Source: JADGRB01 sp036267635
GTDB taxonomy: Bacteria > Myxococcota_A > Polyangia > Fen-1088
Assembly: GCA_036267635.1 (NCBI GenBank)
Contig: DATAVR010000032.1
Span: forward strand, 1 to 64,000
DNA length: 64,000 nt
Direction: 5' to 3'
The position numbers and the translations under genes are program-made. Below are positions 1 through 9,400 of this stretch, in pieces (within the stretch, counting starts at the first letter, position 1; every line of letters begins with the position of its first letter). The notes below the pieces were generated by a model, which made no database searches, was not told the DNA's origin, and saw only the letters and a program-made list of their open reading frames with translations.

Positions 1-2
1 AA

Positions 3-881
3 AAGAAACCGATCGACCTCAAGACGGTCGTCGAGGCGACCGTCGAATCGATCCGACCCATTTTCGAGCGCCGTGGGCAGCTGCTCTCGCTGACGATCGA
101 GGCCGAGATCTGGGCTGATGCCGATTCGACCCGGGTCGCGCAGATCCTGACCAACCTGCTGACGAACGCCTCGAAGTTCACGCCCGAATCGGGGCGCACC
201 ACGGTCACGCTGACCTCCGAAGGGACCGAGGCCGTGATCCGGGTGGTCGACACGGGGAGCGGGATTCCCTCAGGCAAGGTCGACGAGGTCTTCGGCATGT
301 TCACGCGGGTCGAGCGGCCCGGCGTCTCCGCGCCTGCGGGGCTCGGAATCGGCTTGGCCTTGGCGCGCCGGCTGGCCGAGATGCACGGAGGGACTCTGAC
401 CGCCGCGAGTGCCGGAGAGGACCAAGGGAGCGCCTTTGAGCTGTCGCTTCCCTCCGCGCCCTCGCAGGAGCCACAGATCGAAGCCCTTCCTCCGGCCCCG
501 GCGGACGGGCCGTCTGCCAGCCTGCGCATTCTGATCATCGAGGACAGCAGTGAGATCGTCGAGTCGCTGACAGAGCTGCTCGAGGACATGGGACACCGGG
601 TCTGGTCTGCGCTGACGGGGCAGCAGGGGATCGATCTCGTTCAGGAGGCGCAACCGAACGTGGTGTTCTGCGATCTGGGCCTCCCCCGGATGACCGGCGT
701 CGAGGTCTGCCGCCGCATCCGCGCGCTGGCCCCCTCGGTGAGACCGATGATGATCGCCATGACCGGGTGGGGGCGCGACGAGGACCTTCGGCGGACGCAG
801 GAGGCGGGGTTCGACCGTCACCTGGTCAAGCCGATCGGAGTCGACAGCCTCAGTCGACTCCTCCAGTCCGTGAGCGAGTAG
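3..881 (+). CDS. Hybrid sensor histidine kinase, C-terminal part (ATPase + receiver), 5' truncated by window edge
   Basis: The reading frame is open from the first bases of the window, so the start and the phospho-accepting His region lie upstream. What remains is a HATPase_c domain, with N box NLLTNASKFT, G1 box VVDTGSGIP and G2 box GLGIGLALARRL. A receiver domain follows, with acidic pocket IIEDS, phospho-acceptor Asp in CDLGLP (codon at 672) and the conserved Lys in LVKP. This is a cytoplasmic phosphorelay protein in which the kinase can pass phosphate to its own C-terminal receiver. No output domain follows the receiver, so the target must be another protein. It is convergent with the next gene, with only 22 bp between the stops. 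The family call is firm; the signal is unknown. Confidence 0.9.
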   Translation, partial: KKPIDLKTVVEATVESIRPIFERRGQLLSLTIEAEIWADADSTRVAQILTNLLTNASKFTPESGRTTVTLTSEGTEAVIRVVDTGSGIPSGKVDEVFGMFTRVERPGVSAPAGLGIGLALARRLAEMHGGTLTAASAGEDQGSAFELSLPSAPSQEPQIEALPPAPADGPSASLRILIIEDSSEIVESLTELLEDMGHRVWSALTGQQGIDLVQEAQPNVVFCDLGLPRMTGVEVCRRIRALAPSVRPMMIAMTGWGRDEDLRRTQEAGFDRHLVKPIGVDSLSRLLQSVSE

Positions 882-903
882 TCGCGCGATCAGCTTGCGC
901 GCG

Positions 904-1539
904 CTACGAGATCAACGTGCGGGGGATGGCCTTGGTCAATGCCTCTCTGAGGAGCCCAATCCTGTTGCGCGCGGCGAGGAGCTGCTGTCGGAGCGAGTCG
1001 GTCTTGCGGTAGAGCTCGTCGAAGCTGGCGCCGCGCGCGTCGCCGCCCAGGGCCTCGCTCGTCGCAACCACCAGCGCCATCCGCTCATCGAGCTCGTCCA
1101 GCTCGGACAGCAGAGGGGAGATCTCGGTGTCGCGCAGCCCGCGCTCAGCGATCTTCCGCTGAGCCGCCAACTTTTGCACGGCCGCATTGAGCTCGCCGGC
1201 GTCCTGGCCGATCGCTTCGAACCGACGCATGAGGGCCGCATACGCCTCACTGCGACGCTGGATTTCGAGCGCCCGGCTGCGCACGACCTCCGTCTGTCCC
1301 TCCTGAGCCTCCCGGGCCGTCGCCAACGCGGTGATCAGCGTCTTGGCCTGCGCCTGGAGATCTTCCTCGCAGGTCGCGACCTCGTTGAGCGCATCGGCCG
1401 CCCGCGCCAGCCCCTGACTGGAATCGAGCGACGCCCGGCCCAAGCTCTGCGCTAGCTTGGCAAATCGATCGAGCGAATCGGCGAACGCCTGCGCGGCGGC
1501 CACCAGCGGCGGCGTCTCGGTCGGTTGTTTTGGCGGCAT
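904..1539 (-). CDS. Hypothetical coiled-coil protein
   Basis: A 211-residue protein with no signal peptide or membrane segment. It is almost wholly helical in character: rich in Ala, Leu, Glu, Gln and Arg, with few Gly or Pro after residue 15. Long heptad-like runs occur, for example around EVVRSRALEIQRRSEAY and ISPLLSELDELDERM. I do not recognise a family. The amphipathic helical pattern suggests a cytoplasmic coiled-coil or helical-bundle protein. The ATG start is chosen because the first ten residues (MPPKQPTETP) form a short disordered lead into the helical part. It is transcribed towards the hybrid kinase and is separated from the DUF6438 gene by about 90 bp, so co-transcription with it is possible. 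Confidence 0.6.
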   Translation of the reverse strand: MPPKQPTETPPLVAAAQAFADSLDRFAKLAQSLGRASLDSSQGLARAADALNEVATCEEDLQAQAKTLITALATAREAQEGQTEVVRSRALEIQRRSEAYAALMRRFEAIGQDAGELNAAVQKLAAQRKIAERGLRDTEISPLLSELDELDERMALVVATSEALGGDARGASFDELYRKTDSLRQQLLAARNRIGLLREALTKAIPRTLIS

Positions 1540-1630
1540 GATCGGCCCGTAAGCGCTCCGGCCTCACGACAGTATCACTGTGAGTCGGACCGACGCTCAC
1601 GTTCCTCGTCGAGGGGTTGCTGCCCCGGCT

Positions 1631-2233
1631 TCACCGAACCCGAGCGTGAGTCAGAGCGATCGCGCTCGAAGCTCGTTGGGTGGCCAACTGTTCGGCGCCG
1701 CTCAAGCGGTCGATGGCGTTCTCCAGGGTCATCAGCGCAGGCAGCGCCGAGGGGCAACGGTCGTCGTGGAGCACGGTCTTCTCCGTGCATCCAGGCCGAT
1801 AGTCGAGGATCACGATCGCGGTCTGGGTGGCGGCGCGACAGACGCCGGCGCCCGTCGGTGTGTCGAGAAAACCCATGGCCTCGATGGATGAGACGAGCTG
1901 GCTCACCTTGTCCGGCGACACCTTCCAAGTGCGCTGCCCGATCGCCCCCACGTTGGCGACGCCGTCATAGACCACGGTTCCGTCCAGAAATATCGATACG
2001 CCATAGACGGGGCAGGGCCGATCGACGCAGCCGCTCCGCCGCATCTGAATGAGGGCATCCGGCGTGGCCGCTATCGCGACCTCGTCCGTCCCCTGTCCGC
2101 GTACGCTCTGTCCGCGTACGCCCCCCCGCTCGGTCGCGCAGGCCGAGGTCGCGCTGGCCAGCAGAACAACGAGGAGATACGTGCGCCACAGGCGCCGGCT
2201 CGAAGGGAGCGATCTCTTACACGGTCGCTGCAT
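1631..2233 (-). CDS. DUF6438-type lipoprotein or secreted protein
   Basis: A 200-residue exported protein. A basic N-terminus is followed by a hydrophobic stretch (LLVVLLASATSAC) ending in a Cys that could be a lipid attachment site, though the -3 residue is not ideal. From about residue 60 the sequence matches the DUF6438 pattern as I know it: IQMRRSGC, a nearby second Cys, then PVYGVSIFLDGTVVYDG, and a later stretch of Val/Leu-rich strand and helix. The domain is a small periplasmic or surface module of unknown role. Just after the signal region there is a perfect five-residue duplication (VRGQS/VRGQG) encoded by a 15-bp tandem repeat. Function unknown. Confidence 0.75.
   Translation of the reverse strand: MQRPCKRSLPSSRRLWRTYLLVVLLASATSACATERGGVRGQSVRGQGTDEVAIAATPDALIQMRRSGCVDRPCPVYGVSIFLDGTVVYDGVANVGAIGQRTWKVSPDKVSQLVSSIEAMGFLDTPTGAGVCRAATQTAIVILDYRPGCTEKTVLHDDRCPSALPALMTLENAIDRLSGAEQLATQRASSAIALTHARVR
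2093..2122 (-). repeat. 15-bp tandem duplication inside the DUF6438 gene
   Basis: Two adjacent 15-bp units (2093-2107 and 2108-2122) are identical except for the last base. They are in frame and encode VRGQG and VRGQS in the linker between the export signal and the folded domain. The pattern is that of replication slippage in a tolerant linker. Confidence 0.85.
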
Positions 2234-2354
2234 CTACGCCGGCCCCGTCCCGCTGGAGAACCCCGCGCCCACAATCAGATCTTCCCTGTGCACCTTCGCA
2301 GTCTAGTGACGATTGCCGAGGAATCAGCGGGCTTGTCACGGTCCATGGGTGGAC

Positions 2355-4442
2355 TTAGTCACTGCAGGCGACGAGCGCGCGCATCGCCTCGGCGACGCTC
2401 CAGGCCTGCGCGACGCAGCCGCGCGGATTGAAAGGAGACTCCGCGTCGAAGATCTCGCTGATGGTTCCGAGGCACGCTTCGGAGAGCTCCTGTTCGAGAC
2501 CCGCCAGAAACCGGCGGGCACCGGCGCGATCGTCCGGGAACGTCTTCAGCCAGGCGTCGACGAACGGGCCGACCAGCCAACCCCACACCGTCCCCTGGTG
2601 GTAGGCGGCGTCGCGCGCCCGCAGATCGCCGTCATAGCGAGGTTTGTAGTCGGGGAAACCGGGCGCCAGCGATCGGAGGCCGAAGGGCGTCACCAGCTTC
2701 TCGCGCACCACGCCGAGCACCGCCTCCCAGCGTGCACGCTCGAGGACCGGGTGCGTGAGCGAGATGGCCAGCAATTGATTCGGGCGGACGCTGGGATCGT
2801 CGCCGCCGGCGTGAGGGCCGTCCTGCGCATCGACGACGTCGAACAGGCAACCGCCGGGCGCGTTCCAGAACCGGCGGTTGAAGGCCTCGTGCAAGCGATC
2901 GGCGCGCGCCTCGACGTCGGCGGCGCGCAGGCCGAGGTCGCGCTCGGGGCCCCAGGCGCCGGCCTCCTCTTCTTTCAGCCATTGCGCCAGCAGGCGAAGC
3001 GCATTGTAGAAGAGCGCGTTGATCTCGACCGCCTTGCCCCGCCGCGGCGTCACCACCCAATCGCCCACCTTGGCGTCCATCCAGGTCAGCTGGTAGCCGT
3101 CGGCGCCCTGGCGCAAGAGCCCGTCGGTGTCGTCGACGCCGATCCCGAACCGGGTGCCGGCGAAGTGCTTCTGGGCCACGTCGACCAACCTGGGGAGCAG
3201 GGAGCGACGCGTCTCGCGCTCGCCCGCCGCTTGCTCATAGCGATGCAGGGCGTGGAAGAACCAGAGGGTCGCGTCCGCCGTGTGGTAGAGCCCCTCGGTC
3301 TTCGTCTCGGGGAAGAGATTGGGGATGAGGCCGTCGCGAATGTAGTGGGCGAAGGTCTGCAGGACGTCGCGCCCCTCTGCGGCGCGGCCGGTCAGCAGCG
3401 TCAGCCCCTCGAGGCTGATCATGGTGTCGCGCCCCCAATCGGTGAACCAGTGGTATCCGGCGATGATGGTGCGCGCGTCGTCCCCCTCGGCGCGGAGGCG
3501 CGCCTCGTCCCTGGGCCGGACGTGGGGGCTGATGACGAATTGGTCGGCCGCCAGGACCAGCTCGGCGCCGAGGCCCTGTCGCAGCTGCGGATGGGCCTCG
3601 GCGAGGAGGCGCAGCCGCCGCTCGTCGTCGAGGCGCGTGGCCTCGGTCGCGTCGAGGGCATGGATGATGTCCCAGCTCTCGGTCGAAGCAGTCAGGACCG
3701 CCTCCTGACCGGGGCCGAGGAGGAGCTCGAAGATTCCGAGCGCGTGCAACACGCCGCGCCCCTCGTAGCCGCGCGCCTGCTCGACCCGATACTGCAGAGC
3801 GACCTCGCGAGGCCGCGGCACGAAGGGGGCGTGCCCATGGACGGTGCGGGTGGTCAGGTGCAGCGGCGGTAGCGTCCCGTCGGCGAGGGCGATCTGGACG
3901 CCGTTGCGTCCGGCGGCGATCGCGTAGTCGGCCGCGGCGCCGCCCCGATCGACGCGGTCGTCATGACCACGAAAATCGACCGCCGGTTCCAGCACCAGGG
4001 TCACCGGCGCCGATCCCTCGAGCAACCGGTAGGCGATCCGGACGGTGTTCTGGTGGTGCGTGAGCACGATTCGCTTCTCGAGCACCACGCCGGCCTGTTC
4101 GAACCGCCAAACTGGACGGCCGTTGTCGAGCCGGAGCTCGACGAGCGCCTCTGGAAGCAAGAGCGGGCCGTCGCCCGGCTCGAGGCCGCCGAGCGGAAGG
4201 ATCGTACCGTCGGCGAGGTGCAGCGTCTCGCCCAGCTGGTTCAGGAGGGTGGTGCGGCCGGAGGGCGCGGGGAGGGCGGCGACCAGCAGGCTGTGGTAGC
4301 GCCGGGTCGGCACGCCGCCGACGGTGCCGCAGGCATAACCGCCGAGACCGTTGCAGAGCAGCCATTCCCGGCTGACCAACGCCTCGACCGGGTCGCCGCG
4401 CCGCCAACCGATGCGAGCCGGCCGGGCGATCGGAGCCGTCAC
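2355..4442 (-). CDS. Glycogen-debranching enzyme, amylo-alpha-1,6-glucosidase (GH133 type)
   Basis: About 695 residues. The N-terminal domain (residues 1-270) is the glycogen-debranching beta domain, with NGLGGYACGTVGG and PTRRYHSLLVA. The C-terminal (alpha/alpha)6 domain follows, with the family hallmarks HWFTDWGRDTMISLEG (331-346), YHTADATLWFFHAL and LTWMDAKVGDW. It hydrolyses alpha-1,6 branch stubs of glycogen in the cytoplasm. The frame is open far upstream, but that extension lies inside treZ and reads as antisense-like Arg/Gly/Ala-rich sequence. The GTG at 4442 is therefore taken as the start: it overlaps the treZ stop in GTGA and leads straight into conserved sequence. Translational coupling with treZ is expected. 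Together they point to glycogen-to-trehalose conversion, although no treY is in the window. Confidence 0.92.
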   Translation of the reverse strand: MTAPIARPARIGWRRGDPVEALVSREWLLCNGLGGYACGTVGGVPTRRYHSLLVAALPAPSGRTTLLNQLGETLHLADGTILPLGGLEPGDGPLLLPEALVELRLDNGRPVWRFEQAGVVLEKRIVLTHHQNTVRIAYRLLEGSAPVTLVLEPAVDFRGHDDRVDRGGAAADYAIAAGRNGVQIALADGTLPPLHLTTRTVHGHAPFVPRPREVALQYRVEQARGYEGRGVLHALGIFELLLGPGQEAVLTASTESWDIIHALDATEATRLDDERRLRLLAEAHPQLRQGLGAELVLAADQFVISPHVRPRDEARLRAEGDDARTIIAGYHWFTDWGRDTMISLEGLTLLTGRAAEGRDVLQTFAHYIRDGLIPNLFPETKTEGLYHTADATLWFFHALHRYEQAAGERETRRSLLPRLVDVAQKHFAGTRFGIGVDDTDGLLRQGADGYQLTWMDAKVGDWVVTPRRGKAVEINALFYNALRLLAQWLKEEEAGAWGPERDLGLRAADVEARADRLHEAFNRRFWNAPGGCLFDVVDAQDGPHAGGDDPSVRPNQLLAISLTHPVLERARWEAVLGVVREKLVTPFGLRSLAPGFPDYKPRYDGDLRARDAAYHQGTVWGWLVGPFVDAWLKTFPDDRAGARRFLAGLEQELSEACLGTISEIFDAESPFNPRGCVAQAWSVAEAMRALVACSD

Positions 4443-6325
4443 GCGCGCACCGCCGGGGCCAGGACCACCGCCGCGTGTCCCGGCAGGTGAAACCCGTCGT
4501 CGGCCTCGACGACGGAGGTTCCCCGACCGCCGTAGCGCGGCTCTTCGCTCGACCAGCGCGTCTGCCAGCGGGCACCGAGCGGCGGCGCCAGCAGCGGCTC
4601 GGGCGCGACCTCGAGGTGCAGGTCGATCCCCAGATTGACGATGAGCAACCGATCGCCCGAGGCGCATCGATAACGAGCGAGCAGGGCTTCGGGGCCGAGC
4701 ACTGCCGTGAAGAGTGAGGCCAGGTCCTGCGCCGCAAAGGCCGGCTCCTCGCGACGCATCCGCAAGAGATCGCGGTGAAGCGCCCAGAGCTGCGCGTGCC
4801 GGTCGCGCTCGGCCCAGTCCAGCTTGCAGGCGGTGAAGGTCTCGAGCGCGGCCGGGTCGGGAATTCGCTCCTGAGCGTCCGGGTCGGCCAGCGACGGGAA
4901 CTGGGCCAGGAACTCCCGCCGGCCCCGGGCGACGGCGCGGGCGAGCTCGGCGTCGTGATCGGCGAAGAACACGAATGGACGCGTCGATCCGAACTCCTGT
5001 CCCTGGAACAGCATGGGCGTTCCCGGGGCCAGCAGCAAAAGCGCGGTCATCGCGCGAAGCGTGTCGGGCGCGGCGATCGCAGCCAGCCGGTCGCCCACTC
5101 CGGAGTTCGCCACCTGGTCGTGATTCTCGAGGTAGAGCACGAAGCGATCGGCGCCCAGATCCAGCGCCGGCGTTCCGCGTCGCTGCTTCTGCCATTGGTA
5201 GCGTTGCCCTTGATAGAGGAACCCCCAGCGGATCGCCGACAGCAGCTCCTGCGGCGTCCCACGATAGTCGCTGTAGTAGGCCTCGTTGTGGCCGGTGAGC
5301 GCGACCCGCGCCGTGTGGTGGAAGTCGTCGTTCCAGAGCGCGTCGAGCCCGTAGCCGCTCTCATGAGACGGCCCACCGGGCGCCCGCACCAGCCGGGTCT
5401 CCTGGGATTCGTTCTCCGCCACGACGTAGGTTGCCCGTCCCTTGGCGGCCGCGCGCGCCCGCCGGCCGATCGCCGCCAGGACGTGGTCGTCCGAGGCGTC
5501 GAACATCTGCTGGGTCGCATCCAGGCGAAGGCCGTCGAGGTGATACTCCTCGATCCAGTAGCCGGCGTTCTCGATGAAGAATTCGCGCGAGGGGCCGGCG
5601 TCGTCCCCGTCGAAGTTGATCGCGTCGCCCCATTCGTTCTGGTAACGATTCGTGAAATAGCCCGACGAGAAACGCGCCAGGTGATTGTCGGTCGGCCCCA
5701 AGTGGTTGTAGACGACGTCCAAGATCACTCCAATCCCCAGGGCGTGGGCGGTGGAGACGAAGCGGCGCAGGTCGTCCGGGCGACCGTAGAGGTGGGTAGG
5801 GGCCCACAGGTCGACGCCGTCGTATCCCCACCCAAACCGCCCGGGAAATTCGGCCAGCGGCATGAGCTCGACGACCGTGACGCCGAGCTGGCCGAGCGAC
5901 TCCAGCCGAGCGGCGGCCGCCGCGTAGGTCCCTTCCGCAGTGAAAGTCCCGACGTGCATCTCATAGATGATCTGGCCGTGCCGCGGCACGCCGGGCCAGT
6001 CGCGGTCGGTCCATTCAAAGGTGCGCGGGTCGATCACCTCCGACGGACCGGACGGTCCCTCGGGTTGAAAGCGTGACGCCGGGTCGGGATAGAGCGTCTC
6101 CTGGTCGTCCAATCGAAACCCGTATCGTCCCCCGCTGGTCAACCCCGTCGCCGGTCCCGAGAAGTAACCGTTCTCCTCGGCCCGAAGCGCGATCCCCGGT
6201 CCGCCCGCTCCGTCGACCGCCACCGCCACCCGGCGACACCTGGGCGCCCAGACGCGCAGATGGGTCTGACCACCCTGAACCTCCGCGCCAATCGGGAATC
6301 GCCGTGAATCGGCCTGCTCTACCAT
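4439..6325 (-). CDS. treZ: Malto-oligosyltrehalose trehalohydrolase (GH13)
   Basis: A 628-residue enzyme that releases trehalose from maltooligosyl-trehalose, the second step of the TreY/TreZ route. It has an N-terminal CBM48-like domain (FPIGAEVQGGQTHLRVWAP, residues 10-28) and a GH13 barrel. Catalytic residues are visible in GLRLDAT (nucleophile Asp269), VVAENE (acid/base Glu304) and NHDQ (Asp403). The GYDGVDLWAP segment is typical of the family. Length is normal. The stop overlaps the start of the debranching gene by 4 bp, so the two are probably one operon, and both act on glycogen-derived oligosaccharides. The TreY partner must lie elsewhere or be absent. It is divergent from the RND pump gene, 110 bp away. 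Confidence 0.95.
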   Translation of the reverse strand: MVEQADSRRFPIGAEVQGGQTHLRVWAPRCRRVAVAVDGAGGPGIALRAEENGYFSGPATGLTSGGRYGFRLDDQETLYPDPASRFQPEGPSGPSEVIDPRTFEWTDRDWPGVPRHGQIIYEMHVGTFTAEGTYAAAAARLESLGQLGVTVVELMPLAEFPGRFGWGYDGVDLWAPTHLYGRPDDLRRFVSTAHALGIGVILDVVYNHLGPTDNHLARFSSGYFTNRYQNEWGDAINFDGDDAGPSREFFIENAGYWIEEYHLDGLRLDATQQMFDASDDHVLAAIGRRARAAAKGRATYVVAENESQETRLVRAPGGPSHESGYGLDALWNDDFHHTARVALTGHNEAYYSDYRGTPQELLSAIRWGFLYQGQRYQWQKQRRGTPALDLGADRFVLYLENHDQVANSGVGDRLAAIAAPDTLRAMTALLLLAPGTPMLFQGQEFGSTRPFVFFADHDAELARAVARGRREFLAQFPSLADPDAQERIPDPAALETFTACKLDWAERDRHAQLWALHRDLLRMRREEPAFAAQDLASLFTAVLGPEALLARYRCASGDRLLIVNLGIDLHLEVAPEPLLAPPLGARWQTRWSSEEPRYGGRGTSVVEADDGFHLPGHAAVVLAPAVRA

Positions 6326-6435
6326 TGCTCCAAGCTAGCCACGCGAGCGCCAAGGGGCCACGAGTCAACTCGCTCCGTGGTGGATCGTCGAATCAGGCCT
6401 TGAACCAGGCGCAGCCGTTCTTACCCTCGGGCTGA

Positions 6436-9400
6436 ATGTGGATCGTTCGCCTCGCGCTCCGCCGGCCGTACACGGTGCTCGTGAGCGTGCTGGCCGTCCT
6501 GTTGTTCAGCGGGTTGGCGCTCCAACGGCTGCGGCGGGACATCCTTCCCAACATCGACATCCCCGTCGTCAACGTCATCTGGAACTTCCCGGGGCTCTCG
6601 GCCGATGACATGGAAAAGCGGGTGGTGTTCATCACCGAGCGCGCGGTCTCGACGACGGTGGGCGACATCGAGCGCATTGAATCGCAGTCGCTGCTCGGCA
6701 TCGGCCTGGTGCGGGTCTACTTCCAGGAAGGGGTCGACGTCGGGGCGGCCATCGCGCAGATCAACGCCGTCTGCAACACGATCCTGCGGATCCTTCCGCC
6801 GGGCATCACGCCCCCCAACATCCTGCAATACAACGCCTCGAACGTGCAGGTCGCCCAGCTCACCGTCAAGAGCGACAGCGTGAGCGAGCAGGAGCTGTTC
6901 GACTACGGCCTCAACTTCTTGCGCCTGCGCCTGTTCACCATCAAGGGGCTGTCGACGCCGGCGCCGTTCGGCGGCCGCACCCGGGAGATCGTGGCCGATC
7001 TCGAGCCGCGCAAGATGCAAGCGCACGGCGTGTCGGCCGAGGACGTGGTCACGGCGCTCACCAACAACAACGTCATCCTCCCGGCCGGTCAGGCGCGTAT
7101 CGGCGGCACCGAATACGACGTCCTCATGAACTCGTCGCCGCTCACCGTCGAGGAGTTCGACGCCATGCCGCTCAAGGTGGAAAACGGGATGACCGTGCTC
7201 CTGGGCGACGTGGCCCACGTACACGACGGTTACGCGGTCCAGAGCAACATCGTCCACGTCAACGGCCGCCGCGCGACCTACCTGTCTATCCTGCGAAAGG
7301 TCGGGGCCTCGACCCTCACCGTGGTCGACGCGGTGAAGAAGTTGTTGCCGTCGATCAGGGCGGCGGCTCCCAAGGGGACCGAGCTGTCGATCGATTTCGA
7401 CCAGTCGGTGTTCGTCCGCGCGGCGATCTCCAGCGTGCTGCGCGAGGCAGGGATCGCGGCGGTGCTGGTGTCGCTGATGATCCTGGGCTTCCTCGGCAGC
7501 TGGAGGCTGGTGGTCATCGTCTGCACCTCGATCCCCATCGCGCTTCTGTTCGGGATCATCGGCCTCTTTTTGACCGGCCAGACGCTCAACCTCATGACGC
7601 TGGGCGGGCTGGCCCTGGCGGTCGGGATGTTGGTCGACGACGCGACGGTCGAGGTGGAGAACATCCACCGCAATCGCCTCTCCGGAAAACCGCTGACGGT
7701 GGCCATTCTCGACGGCGCGCATCAGGTGGCGGTGCCGGCGCTGGCCGCCACCCTGACCATCTGCATCGTGTTCTTCCCGGTCCTCATGCTGGAGGGGCCG
7801 GCGCGCTATCTGTTCGTCTCGCTGGCGATCGCGGTGGTCTTCTCGATGATCGCCTCGTATCTGCTGTCGCGCACGCTGGTCCCCACTTTGGCGCGCCGGC
7901 TGCTGTCCGGGCAGGAGGTGGGGCAGGAGAAGAGGGGGGATGAAGAGCGCGGGTGGGGCGAGCGCTTCAACCAGTGGCGCGATCGCCAGCTCGACCGGCT
8001 GCGCGAGGGCCACGTCGCCGCGCTGGCGGTCTGCATCGAGCATCGCCGGATTTTCCTGGTCGGTGGCCTCGTGTTCGCGATCGTCAGCCTGGCGCTGGTG
8101 AAGGTGGTCGGCTTCGACTTCTTCCCCGCTGTCGACACCGGCCAGATGCGGCTCCACGTCCGGGCGCCGATCGGGACGCGCATCGAGGACACCGAGACGA
8201 TGGTCGCCGACGTCGAGACGGAGATCCGCCGCATCATCCCGCCCGACGAGCTCGACATGGTGAACGACATGATCGGGATCCCCACCTTCTACAACCTGGC
8301 CTTCGTCTCGACCGACAACGTCGGCGACCAGGACGCCGAGGTGCTCGTCCAGCTCAAGAAGAAGCACCACCCCTCGCAGGACTACATGGCGCGCATCCGC
8401 CGCGAGCTTCCCGCCAAGCTCCCGGCGCTCGAGACCTACTTCATGCCGGCCGACGTGGTGACCCAGGTGCTGAACTTCGGCGTCTCGTCGATGATCGACG
8501 TCCAGATCGAAGGCAAGGACATGGACGCGTCGTTCGCGATCGCGCGCGACCTGTACACCAAGATGCGTCAGGTGCCGGGGACCGAGGACGTCCGCATCTC
8601 GCAGGTCTTCAATCACCCGGCGCTGCAGGTGAACGTCGACCGGCAGCAGGCGATGCAGCTCAACCTCGGGTTCCGCGACGTGGCGGGCAGTCTGCTGACG
8701 TCGCTCAGCTCTTCGTCGCTCTCCAATCCGAACTTCTGGGTCAACCCCGCGAACGGCGTCAACTACAACGTGGCGGTGCAGACGCCCATCTTGAAGATGG
8801 CCAGCATCGACGACCTGCTGGAGACGGCGGTGACGCCCGCCGGTGGTCCGGCAACGGAAGACACCACCGCCAACGTCCCGACGGCGACTCCGGGCCCGCT
8901 GGCGGTCGGGCCCGGCACGCTGGCCCCGACCTCGAACGCGGCGCCCTACCTGGGCGGCATCGCGCGGCTGGTGCCCACGCAGGACCGCGCTTCGATCAAC
9001 CACTACACGGTGCAGCCGATCGTCGACGTCCAGGCCTCGGTCCACGGCCGCGATCTCGGCGCCGTCACCGGCGACATCCAGGACCTCATCCGCGGCATCA
9101 AGAAGCCGCCCGGCGTGCGCCTCATGATCCGCGGGCAGGCGCAGAGCATGCGCGAGTCCTTCGAGAGCTTCGGTCTCGGCCTGCTGGTCGCGATCGCGCT
9201 CGTCTATCTGCTGCTCATGATCCTGTTCCAGTCGGCGCTCGATCCCCTGATCATCATGGTGGCGGTGGTCGGCGCCTTCGTCGGCATCGCCTGGATGCTG
9301 GCCGTCACCGGGACGACCCTCAACGTCGAGTCGTTCATGGGCGCCATCATGGCGATCGGGATCGCCGTCTCGAACTCGATCCTGCTGGTCAGCTTCGCCA

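Noticed and set aside
4443..5195. Upstream 251-codon extension of the debranching-enzyme frame
   Set aside because: It lies entirely within treZ in another frame and reads as Arg/Gly/Ala-rich sequence without domain character. The GTG at 4442 fits the known N-terminus and the overlap.
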